DNA of 7,128 nucleotides from Thermoplasmatota archaeon (GCA_023379355.1 JAMCUD010000097.1:1-7128); one strand, 5' to 3'. Positions 1-6,479 are shown, counted from the first letter of the stretch. Notes: a model not told the origin generated them from the letters alone. Made by a program: numbers and translations.

Positions 1-146
1 TACCCTCAGTTTCCCGAGGTTATTCCCCTCCTGGGGGTAGATTGTCCGCGTGTTACTGAGCGGTGCGCCGGTGTCTTGCGACCCCATGACTCGCATGGCT
101 TAGTCGAAACCTGATAGCAGTGGCCGCCGGCAGGATCAACCGGAGT
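1..146 (-). rRNA. rrs: 16S ribosomal RNA, 5' end (partial)
   Basis: This is the first ~146 bases of small-subunit rRNA, read on the minus strand and cut by the left edge of the window. The reverse complement begins ACTCCGGTTGATCCTGCCGG, the near-universal archaeal 16S 5' end. It continues with the conserved stretches TAAGCCATGCGAGTC, CTCAGTAACACGCGG and AATAACCTCGGGAAACTG. The mature 5' end is set at about 146, with an uncertainty of 1-3 bases, by analogy with other archaeal 16S genes. A separately promoted 16S gene would fit Thermoplasmatales, where the rRNA genes are known to be unlinked, but the 3' side is not visible here. The overall flavour is euryarchaeal and most like Thermoplasmatales (inference). 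Confidence 0.97.
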
Positions 147-340
147 TAATCCTTTATTAAATATATTAGGGAAAATTGGCGAGCCACAGTTTGCACCTTT
201 TCTCCTGTCAGAAGTGAGTTTTACCTCACAACTCCATTTATCCCAGACCTGGAATCAAGAGTTCATCCTGAACCTCAAGGTTCTGTCCCCCTATCGCCTT
301 TATATCTGGTATTTATCTGGCCAATTAGCCATTTAGTGCG
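147..340 (-). other. 16S rRNA leader (pre-rRNA 5' external spacer)
   Basis: This is the likely transcribed leader between the predicted start near 340 and the mature 16S end. No open frame in it looks like a gene. It contains two short perfect inverted repeats. Positions 270-283 give GAACC-TTGA-GGTTC on the RNA strand, and 214-229 give GTGAG-GTAAAA-CTCAC. Just before the mature 5' end, 154-168 is almost pure A/T. In archaea, leader sequence usually pairs with the 3' trailer to form a bulge-helix-bulge that the splicing endonuclease cuts. The partner half lies outside the window, so that pairing cannot be tested here. The extent depends on the promoter call. Confidence 0.55.
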
Positions 341-362
341 TAATCCGACTTATAGCAAAACC

Positions 363-376
363 ATATATAACGTTTT
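363..376 (-). promoter_or_regulatory. Main candidate promoter of the 16S rRNA gene (BRE + TATA)
   Basis: The minus strand reads GAAAACGTTATATATGG. This is a purine-rich BRE-like element followed by a strong archaeal TATA box (TTATATAT, 363-370). With the usual spacing of about 25 bases, transcription would start near 340, giving a leader of about 190 bases. It is the best box A match between the MFS gene and 16S, and rRNA promoters are expected to be strong. The start site is inferred, not observed. Confidence 0.6.
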
Positions 377-401
377 CGAACACATGAGAATTATCATTCG
401 A

Positions 402-414
402 GCCAATAAATATC
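402..414 (-). promoter_or_regulatory. Second candidate TATA box upstream of 16S
   Basis: The minus strand reads CCGATATTTATTGG. This is a TATA-like ATATTTAT about 40 bases upstream of the main candidate. It would start transcription near 382. Tandem promoters are common before archaeal rRNA genes, but this match is weaker and could be chance in A/T-rich sequence. Confidence 0.3.
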
Positions 415-463
415 GGAGTATTCCAAACATGATTCAACGAAGTAGAAAATTCAAGCATGAATG

Positions 464-480
464 TTGGAGTTTTTCTCCAA
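464..480. repeat. Perfect 6-bp inverted repeat with T5/A5 loop
   Basis: TTGGAG and CTCCAA flank TTTTT, giving a perfect hairpin in the gap between the MFS stop and the rRNA promoters. On the MFS transcript the loop is A5. Neither side is followed at once by a long U tract, so it is not a textbook intrinsic terminator. It could stabilise the MFS mRNA 3' end or be a dyad binding site upstream of the rRNA promoter. The function is unknown. Confidence 0.4.
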
Positions 481-523
481 GGGCAACGCCGCATACCCTG
501 GAACGTCAGTACTGCGCAACACC

Positions 524-529
524 AAAAAA
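524..529 (-). terminator. T6 tract directly after the MFS stop codon
   Basis: Directly after the TGA stop of the MFS gene, the minus strand carries TTTTTT. In archaea a run of T in the non-template strand can terminate transcription without a hairpin. The position is ideal for keeping transporter mRNA from running into the 16S unit. A single T6 is only modest evidence. Confidence 0.35.
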
Positions 530-1663
530 TCAGGCTGCAGCATCAACCTGAGGCTTTGCGGTTCTTATTCCGGCATAGAAGAAACTTGCCAGTAATATGA
601 GGACAAACATTACGAGCCAGAGCCTCCTGAAGCCAACCATATCTATTATCACTGCAGAAAAAATGGGACCTATTATTCCGCTGGTCTGCCAGAACATATT
701 GGAGATGCCAGATGCACTTGCTGCCTCATTTCCGCCTATACGTGCTGCCATATCGGAATTTCCAGGGGTTATCAGGAATCTGAAGAACCCCATGATAAGT
801 GAAATGGCTATGAGTGCCATCGCACCATATGCAACAGAAATCATGGCCACCATGCCTCCATATACCAGCAGAGAAATGATAAGTGTATTCCTGGCACCAA
901 TCCTGTTGGAAATTTTTCCCGAGAAAATTGTGGCCGGAATTCCGGCTGCAGCCATGGCAGAAAAGATGAGTCCTGCCAGGGTACCATTGACACCGATACC
1001 AACAAAATAGCCATATGCGTACAATGTTATGGACCAGTAGGAGAGAAAGAAAAGGAAACCCCCAACTGAAAGCATTATCAGGTTCGGGTTTCCAAGGAGT
1101 CTGAAGTTGATCCTCCTGATACGTCTCTCAGTGTCAAGCTTCAGGGACATCACAGCAACCATAAGGGAGCCAGCAGTGGTTGTATAGTAGCCCCACTGCC
1201 ATCCATAATGTATGGCGATCCATGGGAGAGCAAGCCCTGTAACTATAATTGCAAGAGGCCATGCAATGCTATAGTATCCTATTGATAGGGTAAGATTGCT
1301 TGCATAGTAAGTCCGCATTATGTTAATGGATGCAGGATAGATCCAGCCGGCGGTGAGTCCCATTGCCAGGCTTGAGGCGTATTCCTGCGTCACGTTGACA
1401 GAAAGCCCTGATGTAAGGGTTGAGATTGCCAGTCCTATGAGTGCCAGGAATACTATCTTTCCGCCGGAGTATCTGTCCGAGAGGAATCCGGCAGGTAGCT
1501 GAACAAGGGCATATCCCGCAAAGAACAGTGCAAAGGCAAGCGCCTCCTGCCCAACATCAGGGTGGAAAGGCATGTATACTACCAGGACGCTCCAGGAAAG
1601 CCTGGAATAGTAACTGAAGAAGAAAGATGCGCTTGCAACAGCCATAGGGTATATCCTTCGCAT
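530..1663 (-). CDS. Major facilitator superfamily (MFS) transporter
   Basis: This is a probable cytoplasmic-membrane secondary transporter of 377 residues, a typical MFS length. About 12 hydrophobic helices are visible in two halves of six, separated by a charged loop near residues 177-188 (DTERRIRRINFR). The MFS motif A is clear after helix 2 (GFLSDRYSGGK, about 59-69). A degenerate copy occurs at the matching place in the second half (FSGKISNRIGAR, about 247-258). The substrate cannot be read from the sequence; metabolites, sugar acids or drugs are all possible. The ATG at 1663 is preferred because it keeps the positive MRR before helix 1 and has a TATA-like CATATTG about 26 bases upstream, fitting a leaderless mRNA. 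Alternatives are TTG at 1687, and ATG at 1645 with AAGGA about 8 bases upstream. The gene is probably monocistronic, downstream of rpoK. Confidence 0.9.
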   Translation of the reverse strand: MRRIYPMAVASASFFFSYYSRLSWSVLVVYMPFHPDVGQEALAFALFFAGYALVQLPAGFLSDRYSGGKIVFLALIGLAISTLTSGLSVNVTQEYASSLAMGLTAGWIYPASINIMRTYYASNLTLSIGYYSIAWPLAIIVTGLALPWIAIHYGWQWGYYTTTAGSLMVAVMSLKLDTERRIRRINFRLLGNPNLIMLSVGGFLFFLSYWSITLYAYGYFVGIGVNGTLAGLIFSAMAAAGIPATIFSGKISNRIGARNTLIISLLVYGGMVAMISVAYGAMALIAISLIMGFFRFLITPGNSDMAARIGGNEAASASGISNMFWQTSGIIGPIFSAVIIDMVGFRRLWLVMFVLILLASFFYAGIRTAKPQVDAAA

Positions 1664-1680
1664 TCTACAGCTTATTGAAA

Positions 1681-1757
1681 GAAGCAATATGGTTGTTTGC
1701 AGGCCCCCATCTTAGAAACAATATGCTGAATGAGGGTCTGCAGGAAACAATAAATGG
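1681..1757 (-). repeat. Three imperfect direct repeats upstream of the MFS gene
   Basis: On the plus strand GAAGCAATATGG (from 1681), GAAACAATATGC (from 1715) and GAAACAATAAATGG (from 1744) recur at intervals of 34 and 29 bases. The first two are also each followed by a similar end, GTTTGCAGG at 1695-1703 and GTCTGCAGG at 1735-1743, so the repeated unit is longer than the core. The copy nearest the gene contains the TATA-like element. The repeats could be operator sites or a duplicated promoter. Confidence 0.45.
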
Positions 1758-1780
1758 AGGACCTGGGGTGTCCGGCAGGT
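1744..1780 (-). terminator. Possible terminator after rpoK
   Basis: Just past the rpoK stop the minus strand has ACCTG and CAGGT (1761-1780) around a 10-base loop, followed by the T-rich stretch CCATTTATTGTTTCC. The stem is short and the T tract is interrupted. It also overlaps the repeat region upstream of the MFS gene, so the assignment is weak. Confidence 0.25.
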
Positions 1781-1783
1781 GGA

Positions 1784-1966
1784 TCAGTTGTTTTTCTTTT
1801 CCCGTTTGATAGTTATGGGAATAACATTGTTCTCGAATTCCATCATGGCTATGTCAACGGGATCCATAATGTGGGGAGGAACATCAATAATGACAGGGGC
1901 GCCCATGGAAATCTGAAGGGCCCTTGCCCCAATAATCCTAGCTTTTTCAAATTTGGTAAACGTCAT
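1784..1966 (-). CDS. rpoK: DNA-directed RNA polymerase subunit K (Rpo6/RpoK)
   Basis: This is the small archaeal RNA polymerase subunit equivalent to eukaryotic RPB6 and bacterial omega. It clamps the largest subunit and helps assembly and stability of the enzyme. The 60 residues carry the family core from end to end: [20 protein letters not shown] (4-23), then [17 protein letters not shown] (35-45) and the closing VIPITIKR (48-55). The length matches archaeal RpoK, and a short basic/polar tail (EKKNN) follows. The ATG at 1966 is chosen; an in-frame TTG three codons upstream (1975) would give MVLM. A TATA-like box at 2000-2010 would start transcription within about 15 bases of either start, so the mRNA has almost no leader. 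It sits alone between metG and the transporter. Confidence 0.95.
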   Translation of the reverse strand: MTFTKFEKARIIGARALQISMGAPVIIDVPPHIMDPVDIAMMEFENNVIPITIKREKKNN

Positions 1967-1999
1967 AAGAACCAATGGAATCGATAGGTAATGAAACAG

Positions 2000-2010
2000 A
2001 ATATATTAAA
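2000..2010 (-). promoter_or_regulatory. Candidate rpoK promoter (TATA box)
   Basis: The minus strand reads TTTAATATATT, a good archaeal box A. The centre at about 2005 predicts a start near 1979, close to the rpoK start codon. A second TATA-like element, ATTATAAAT at 2050-2058, lies further upstream and could serve as an alternative. Confidence 0.5.
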
Positions 2011-2076
2011 ACTTGCATGGTTTGTAATTTGATGCGCTGAATGCAGGGATTTATAATGGCATTAGGATGTGTAATG

Positions 2077-2082
2077 AAAAAA
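2077..2082 (-). terminator. T6 tract downstream of metG
   Basis: The metG stop at 2109-2111 is followed about 27 bases later on the minus strand by TTTTTT, preceded by the T-rich ATTAAATTT. This fits archaeal T-tract termination and would separate metG from rpoK. There is no strong hairpin. Confidence 0.4.
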
Positions 2083-2108
2083 TACCTGGAAATTTAATCT
2101 TGCATTGT

Positions 2109-4244
2109 TTAACGGACAATTGAGCCAGCCTTGACAGGCTCGTGCGTAACAATGAGGTTCCCGGAAACATTAAGTGGCAGGATTTCGCCGTCAATCTCCG
2201 CCACGACCCTGGGCATTCCGTCAATGTCCTCAACATGCAGTTTAAGATCCCTCAGACGGTCTATATCTATTTTTCCTGAGGAATTGTAGTCGAAATCACC
2301 TATTCTGACGGGAGTACCAGGCTTCACGCTCTGATCTTCAGGGGTAACCAGAGACACACGCCTCCCGTCATCGGCTGCAAGCAACATTCCCTGCGACTCT
2401 TCCCCCCGTAACCTGGCCCATTTCAGATTATCAACGATGACAACCTTCCTCCCAACCAGTTCATTCTCTCTGTAGTAGGGCCTGAGACCCGCAACTACCT
2501 GTGCTTGCCGGTAACCGAGATTAACCCTGATGATGTAGAGTTTGTCAGCCGATGGATGGGGGGCAACGCTGGATATCTGTCCAACCTTGAGATCGGCAAA
2601 ATTCGGATTGTCCCTTATGATATCAAGTTTCCTAAAGGGAGGATCTGACCTGACTGGAGAGAAAGAAGATCCATTGAATGTGAATAGGGTCATGCTGAAT
2701 CCTTCTTTGGAAAACTTTTCCGACCCGATAATTTTCAGAATGGTCTCGGCAGAAGAAGGGATGAAAGGATATGCCATAGCAGCCTGCTGTTCAGCTAACA
2801 CCAAGGAAATATGGAGTTTCATTGAGCACTTTTCAGGGTTCGTCTTTCGGAGCGCCCAGGGTGCGGAATCGTTGAAGTAAGTGTTGGATAGCCTGACCAG
2901 CTCCATCCACTGAGCAAGTGCTTTCTTAATCTCCACATTTTCCATGTGGTTGCGGTAGGTTGCTACAATATCTGCGGCGGACGAGATAATCTTCCGATCA
3001 TCTTCATCCATCAGATTTTCATTAAATCTGGGGCTGATGTTGTTGTTTACCACGAACGAGGATATCCGGTGGATGAAATTGCCAAACTTGTCAATAAGCT
3101 CAGTGTTAACCCTGCTTTGGAGATCCTCCAGGCTGAAGTCCGAGTCACCACCCTCGGGAAGATTGAATGCGAGATAGAACCTTAGATAGTCCCTATCAAC
3201 AACCTTTAGAACCTCATCCACTGAAAATCCGATTCCCCTGCTCTTCGAAAATTGCCTTCCCTTAAACCTTAGGTACTCGTTTGCAACAACCATGTGCGGC
3301 AGATTGTACTGTCCTTTTGCCAGCAGCATTGCAGGCCAGATTATGGTATGGAAGGGGATATTATCCTTTCCCATGAAATAGTAGTTTGGAACTTCCGGAT
3401 CGAGGTAGAATTCCTTCCAGTAATCATTCCTGCCAATTCTTGATGAATATATCCTTGCACCGGAAACATACCCCATGAGAGCCTCAAACCAGACGTATAT
3501 CCTCTTATCCTCATAGCCCTCTACCGGAACTGGCACACCCCAGGAGATATCCCTGGTTATTGGGCGTTCCTTCAGTCCTCCGCGTATGAAATTCCTAGTG
3601 AAGGCCATTACATTGGGACGCCAGTTAGTTCTGGTGGAGAGCCATTCCAAGAGGTCTTTCTGGAACAGGTCAAGCCTGAAAAACAGGTGTTTTGTCTCCC
3701 TGAATTCAGGTGTGGTACCGTGGAGAATGCACCTTGGATCCTTGAGATCCTGGGGATCCAGTGTCCTTCCACAGTTGTCACACTGGTCTCCCCTTGCCTG
3801 AGGAAATCCACAGTAGGGGCAAGTCCCCTCAATGTATCTGTCCGGCATGAACCTGTTGTCGCTGAGGCAGAAAGGTGAAACCATCATCCTTTCCGTGAGG
3901 TACCCCTTCGTCATGAAGTCAAGAAAGAACTCTCGTACCACTTCGGCATGTTCTGGATAGGTAGTCCTGGTAAATATGTCGAAATTTATATCCAGGTTTC
4001 TGAATGTTTTCAGATGTTCCTCATGAAAACGCGAGGAAACGATATATGGATCGACCTTCTCCTTCTCAGCCGTAATAGTGATGGGTGTTCCATGCTCATC
4101 GCTTCCTGACACAAAAAGAACCTCATCTCCAATCATCCTATGGTACCTGACAAATGCATCTGCATTCAGGTAGGCTCCCGCTATATGGCCGGGATGAAGG
4201 GAACCGTTTGCGTAGGGTAAAGCACAGTTCACTAGGATTTTCAA
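2109..4244 (-). CDS. metG: Methionyl-tRNA synthetase with fused C-terminal tRNA-binding domain
   Basis: This cytoplasmic class I enzyme joins methionine to tRNA-Met using ATP. In the 711-residue product the Rossmann catalytic domain starts with ILVNCALPYANGS and a HIGH-type motif, HPGH (17-20). A zinc knuckle CPYC...CDNC follows (142-158), with a likely second site involving C171 and H174. The KMSKS-type loop is FSKS (332-335). A helical anticodon-binding domain runs about 390-530, including SAPWALRK. An EMAPII/Arc1p-type OB-fold tRNA-binding domain covers about 547-650 (FADLKVGQI, HPSADKLY, GEESQGMLLAA). A further ~60 residues follow, which I cannot assign. The TTG at 4244 is chosen because GAGGTG lies 10 bases upstream and the protein then begins at the conserved core. 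GTG at 4271 would add nine residues with no ribosome site. lysS ends 66 bases upstream. Confidence 0.97.
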   Translation of the reverse strand: MKILVNCALPYANGSLHPGHIAGAYLNADAFVRYHRMIGDEVLFVSGSDEHGTPITITAEKEKVDPYIVSSRFHEEHLKTFRNLDINFDIFTRTTYPEHAEVVREFFLDFMTKGYLTERMMVSPFCLSDNRFMPDRYIEGTCPYCGFPQARGDQCDNCGRTLDPQDLKDPRCILHGTTPEFRETKHLFFRLDLFQKDLLEWLSTRTNWRPNVMAFTRNFIRGGLKERPITRDISWGVPVPVEGYEDKRIYVWFEALMGYVSGARIYSSRIGRNDYWKEFYLDPEVPNYYFMGKDNIPFHTIIWPAMLLAKGQYNLPHMVVANEYLRFKGRQFSKSRGIGFSVDEVLKVVDRDYLRFYLAFNLPEGGDSDFSLEDLQSRVNTELIDKFGNFIHRISSFVVNNNISPRFNENLMDEDDRKIISSAADIVATYRNHMENVEIKKALAQWMELVRLSNTYFNDSAPWALRKTNPEKCSMKLHISLVLAEQQAAMAYPFIPSSAETILKIIGSEKFSKEGFSMTLFTFNGSSFSPVRSDPPFRKLDIIRDNPNFADLKVGQISSVAPHPSADKLYIIRVNLGYRQAQVVAGLRPYYRENELVGRKVVIVDNLKWARLRGEESQGMLLAADDGRRVSLVTPEDQSVKPGTPVRIGDFDYNSSGKIDIDRLRDLKLHVEDIDGMPRVVAEIDGEILPLNVSGNLIVTHEPVKAGSIVR

Positions 4245-4273
4245 TGCTGATTGGCACCTCTTTCCTGGCACAT
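4241..4273 (-). other. Possible 10-codon upstream ORF overlapping the metG start
   Basis: ATG at 4273 opens MCQERGANQH and its TGA stop shares bases with the TTG start of metG (TTGA). The frame contains the metG Shine-Dalgarno sequence. It would be present only on transcripts starting upstream of 4273, such as lysS readthrough, because the local TATA box predicts a start near 4260. It may be chance; no protein function is claimed. Confidence 0.2.
4255..4260 (-). promoter_or_regulatory. Shine-Dalgarno sequence of metG (decides the start)
   Basis: GAGGTG on the minus strand matches the archaeal anti-SD core (16S 3' end GATCACCTCC in known archaea) and lies 10 bases before TTG 4244. It favours this TTG over the upstream GTG at 4271, which lies on the wrong side of it. 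Confidence 0.65.
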
Positions 4274-4281
4274 TATGTTAT

Positions 4282-4292
4282 GGTATAAATTT
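4282..4292 (-). promoter_or_regulatory. Candidate metG promoter (TATA box) in the lysS-metG gap
   Basis: The minus strand reads AAATTTATACC, a good box A. A start about 26 bases downstream (near 4260) would give a short leader of about 16 bases containing the Shine-Dalgarno sequence. metG can therefore probably be transcribed independently of lysS, with or without readthrough. Confidence 0.5.
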
Positions 4293-4310
4293 GATTGCTG
4301 GGTCTGCCGA

Positions 4311-5825
4311 TCAGGTGGATATTGCGGTTTTGAACCTATCCAATACCCAGTTCCTGTCAAGGTTTGCCAGGAAATAACCAAGTCTCGGCCCCCTGTCCTT
4401 GCCGGTAAGGATTCTGTAAAAAGCACCGAAGCCACTCTTGGGATCAATTCCACTTCGTCTTACGAGATCATGAATGGTGTTGTGAATGGTCTCAGCATTC
4501 CATTCAATCTGTGGAATAGTGCCAATAAATGCCTTTACAAGTTCCCTTTCCTGTGAAGTCAGTTCAACCCTGGTTCCCGAAGGAAGTATGGAGAATTTCA
4601 TCTGCTCAGGTGCATATTTGCTTACCCATGCCCTCACAAGATCGATCTCATTTCTAAGTTCTGGGGTTATCTGATTGGCAGAATATCCGCCGCGCTTGAG
4701 TGCTGCAAAGAGCTGCGTCTCGTCTTTGTATATCTGTACCAGTGTGATGAGATGCCTGAACCTAACAACATCCTCCGGCTTCTCGTCCCGAATTCTCGAG
4801 AGCTCATAAATTCTCCTTGCTTCCTGGTCATCCGAGGCCTCTATGCCAAAGTAAATGTCCCTGTATCTCTCATATTCGTCTATGAGATTTATTAGCCCCT
4901 CACCGGGATCGAAATCAATGTGCCTTCCCGGATTCGATCTTGCGATAAGAAATCTCAATATTTCGGGCGGAGCAAACCTGATCATGTCGGATGCTGCTAT
5001 TGCGATACCCGTGGAAGAGTGCATTGCCCCCTTTCCCTTGAGCAGTATTCTCTCATAGATGAGAGGTTTCGGAGCATGAATGCCGAATATTTCCTCCGCA
5101 ATGGCCTTTCCGGTGTCGTACGAACCGCCAGGCGCACCATGATCCTTTCCAAAGGGTTCAATTGTGACATTGAGTATTTTCCACTTGGCAGGCCACTCAA
5201 TTCTCCATGGAAGTTTTCCGTTGTCTGTCCTTATGTCCGTCTTTCCGCTGTGCCCGCATTTGCAGGTGTAATATATATAGGGCCTGGAGTAGGATGTGAC
5301 TGAGGTACTATTGATCCTGCCGCATTTTTCACATAATGGGTTGTATGGTGACCAGTTCTCCTCTATGTCCCTTCCGGAAATGCTCTCCAGCAACTCGCCT
5401 ATTCTCTGTTCACTTTTCATTACCCTGTCTATGACTTCCTCAAACTTTCCATCCCTGTACAGGTGTGATGTCCGTATCACCTCTACCCGAACATTCAGCA
5501 CTTCAAGGGTTTCAATGAATGGTCTGAGGAAATATTCGGAATATGTGCCCTCTCCATCAGGGGCGGGTATTCTGCAGAGGGGCCATCCAACATATTTTGA
5601 ATATTTCGCATCAAGAAAAGGATACACCTTCCTGAGAGGATCCATGTCATCGCAAAGGTAGATAAAACGCGCTGAGAGACCCCTGTCTACGGCGGCCCTG
5701 AATATAAAGTGGCCGGTAAGTATTTCTCTCATATTACCAACATGGATGGGGCCGGAGGGTGAAATACCGGTGGAAACTGTCTGAGGACCAGACAGGTCCT
5801 GAACGAAAGCGTCAGCCCAATGCAT
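4311..5825 (-). CDS. lysS: Class I lysyl-tRNA synthetase
   Basis: This enzyme charges tRNA-Lys with lysine. It is the archaeal class I type, unrelated to the class II LysRS of most bacteria and eukaryotes. At 504 residues it has the usual length. Visible signatures are GISPSGPIHVGN with the HIGH-type HVGN (28-31), a cysteine pair C165-x2-C168 with CKC (188-190) that probably binds zinc, and the conserved substrate-pocket segment EPFGKDHGAPGGSYDTG (223-239). The KMSKS position reads AMHSS (267-271), which lacks the usual first lysine, although K263 and K265 lie just before it. The C-terminal half is an alpha-helical anticodon-binding cage. The ATG at 5825 lies 6 bases after the gfcR stop, with AGGT four bases upstream, so the two genes are almost certainly on one mRNA. 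Confidence 0.97.
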   Translation of the reverse strand: MHWADAFVQDLSGPQTVSTGISPSGPIHVGNMREILTGHFIFRAAVDRGLSARFIYLCDDMDPLRKVYPFLDAKYSKYVGWPLCRIPAPDGEGTYSEYFLRPFIETLEVLNVRVEVIRTSHLYRDGKFEEVIDRVMKSEQRIGELLESISGRDIEENWSPYNPLCEKCGRINSTSVTSYSRPYIYYTCKCGHSGKTDIRTDNGKLPWRIEWPAKWKILNVTIEPFGKDHGAPGGSYDTGKAIAEEIFGIHAPKPLIYERILLKGKGAMHSSTGIAIAASDMIRFAPPEILRFLIARSNPGRHIDFDPGEGLINLIDEYERYRDIYFGIEASDDQEARRIYELSRIRDEKPEDVVRFRHLITLVQIYKDETQLFAALKRGGYSANQITPELRNEIDLVRAWVSKYAPEQMKFSILPSGTRVELTSQERELVKAFIGTIPQIEWNAETIHNTIHDLVRRSGIDPKSGFGAFYRILTGKDRGPRLGYFLANLDRNWVLDRFKTAIST

Positions 5826-5831
5826 AAGAAC

Positions 5832-6428
5832 CTACGTTCCGCCCACTAGACTTGTTCTCAGGATGGATCTTACCCTAACATCGGCTATTTCGTCCCCGTT
5901 GAGCTTTGACGCCAGAACTACTGCCAGGACAGGGGTTCCACCCTCGTTTTTCGTGTCCATTATTGCCCTTTTCAGCGTCTCCCCCGTACTGACAACGTCA
6001 TCAATAATGACGACTTTTTTATCCTTCACTGAGGCATAATTGCTGCTGAAGAAGCCCTCCTTCCTGTTTGGATGCGGCCTGTAGACAATGAGTTCCCTGC
6101 CAAGAATGTATGAAACCATGGTAGCAAGGGGAATTCCATTGATCGTGATGCCAAGTATGGCATCAACCTCGTAATTTCCCTTGGAGGACTCCTCCTCAAT
6201 GATATCTGCAATTATGCTTGCAATGGCATTGATCCGCTCTCCGGTGACGCCTATGGAGCGCCACCCTATCCTGACATCCTGGATTTTTGATTCCTTGAAG
6301 AACTCCTTGCTCAGCAACCAAGTAACAGTGCCAACCGATAGGTGAAGTTCAGTTGATATCTCCTTATCCGACATGCCCTTGTTCTTCAATTCAAGGGCTC
6401 GCTTGTAAAGCTCTTCAATGCTTTTCAT
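5832..6428 (-). CDS. gfcR: GfcR-type regulator: helix-turn-helix plus PyrE-like phosphoribosyltransferase domain
   Basis: This 198-residue protein combines an N-terminal DNA-binding domain with a phosphoribosyltransferase (PRTase) domain. The N-terminus holds a helix-turn-helix (about 18-40, [19 protein letters not shown]). The C-terminal part carries the PRPP-binding loop [14 protein letters not shown] (139-152), with both acidic residues intact. This layout matches archaeal PyrE-like proteins named GfcR after the haloarchaeal activator of sugar-degradation genes. It is unlikely to be the biosynthetic orotate enzyme, which lacks the HTH. A PRPP- or nucleotide-responsive regulator is the best inference; the target genes are unknown here. 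ATG 6428 is preferred, and a TATA-like CAATAATAAAG (6445-6455) fits a leaderless start. It overlaps nothing but sits 6 bases before lysS, and 51 bases separate it from the HIT gene. Confidence 0.85.
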   Translation of the reverse strand: MKSIEELYKRALELKNKGMSDKEISTELHLSVGTVTWLLSKEFFKESKIQDVRIGWRSIGVTGERINAIASIIADIIEEESSKGNYEVDAILGITINGIPLATMVSYILGRELIVYRPHPNRKEGFFSSNYASVKDKKVVIIDDVVSTGETLKRAIMDTKNEGGTPVLAVVLASKLNGDEIADVRVRSILRTSLVGGT

Positions 6429-6444
6429 GTGTATCCCTGTGATC

Positions 6445-6479
6445 CTTTATTATTGGTAAGAGGATGAAGATATTATACA
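6445..6479 (-). promoter_or_regulatory. Candidate gfcR-lysS promoter region
   Basis: In the 51-base gap after the HIT gene the minus strand has two TATA-like stretches: TGTATAATATC (6469-6479) and CCAATAATAAAG (6445-6456). The second fits a start at or near the gfcR ATG. The first would give a leader of about 20 bases that contains AGGGAT about 6 bases before the ATG. Either could drive gfcR-lysS; readthrough from the HIT gene is also possible. Confidence 0.4.

Noticed and set aside
150..170. A/T-rich TATA-like stretch directly before the 16S mature end, taken as a promoter
   Set aside because: A start about 25 bases downstream would fall inside the 16S gene, so it is more likely part of the leader's processing region.
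336..551. Plus-strand open frame of 71 codons starting at GTG
   Set aside because: It overlaps the rRNA promoter region and the end of the MFS gene. It has no ribosome site, no recognisable domain and low-complexity, unlikely composition.
597..1010. Plus-strand open frame of 137 codons
   Set aside because: It is antisense to the MFS transporter, whose helices and motif A are clear. This is a shadow frame.
1754..1987. Plus-strand open frame opposite rpoK
   Set aside because: The minus strand encodes a full, canonical RpoK. The plus-strand product resembles nothing and has no promoter.
5296..5661. Plus-strand open frame of 121 codons within lysS
   Set aside because: It is antisense to conserved LysRS sequence, so it is a shadow frame.
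5832..6428. Calling the PRTase gene pyrE (orotate phosphoribosyltransferase)
   Set aside because: The N-terminal helix-turn-helix extension matches GfcR-type regulators rather than the biosynthetic enzyme.
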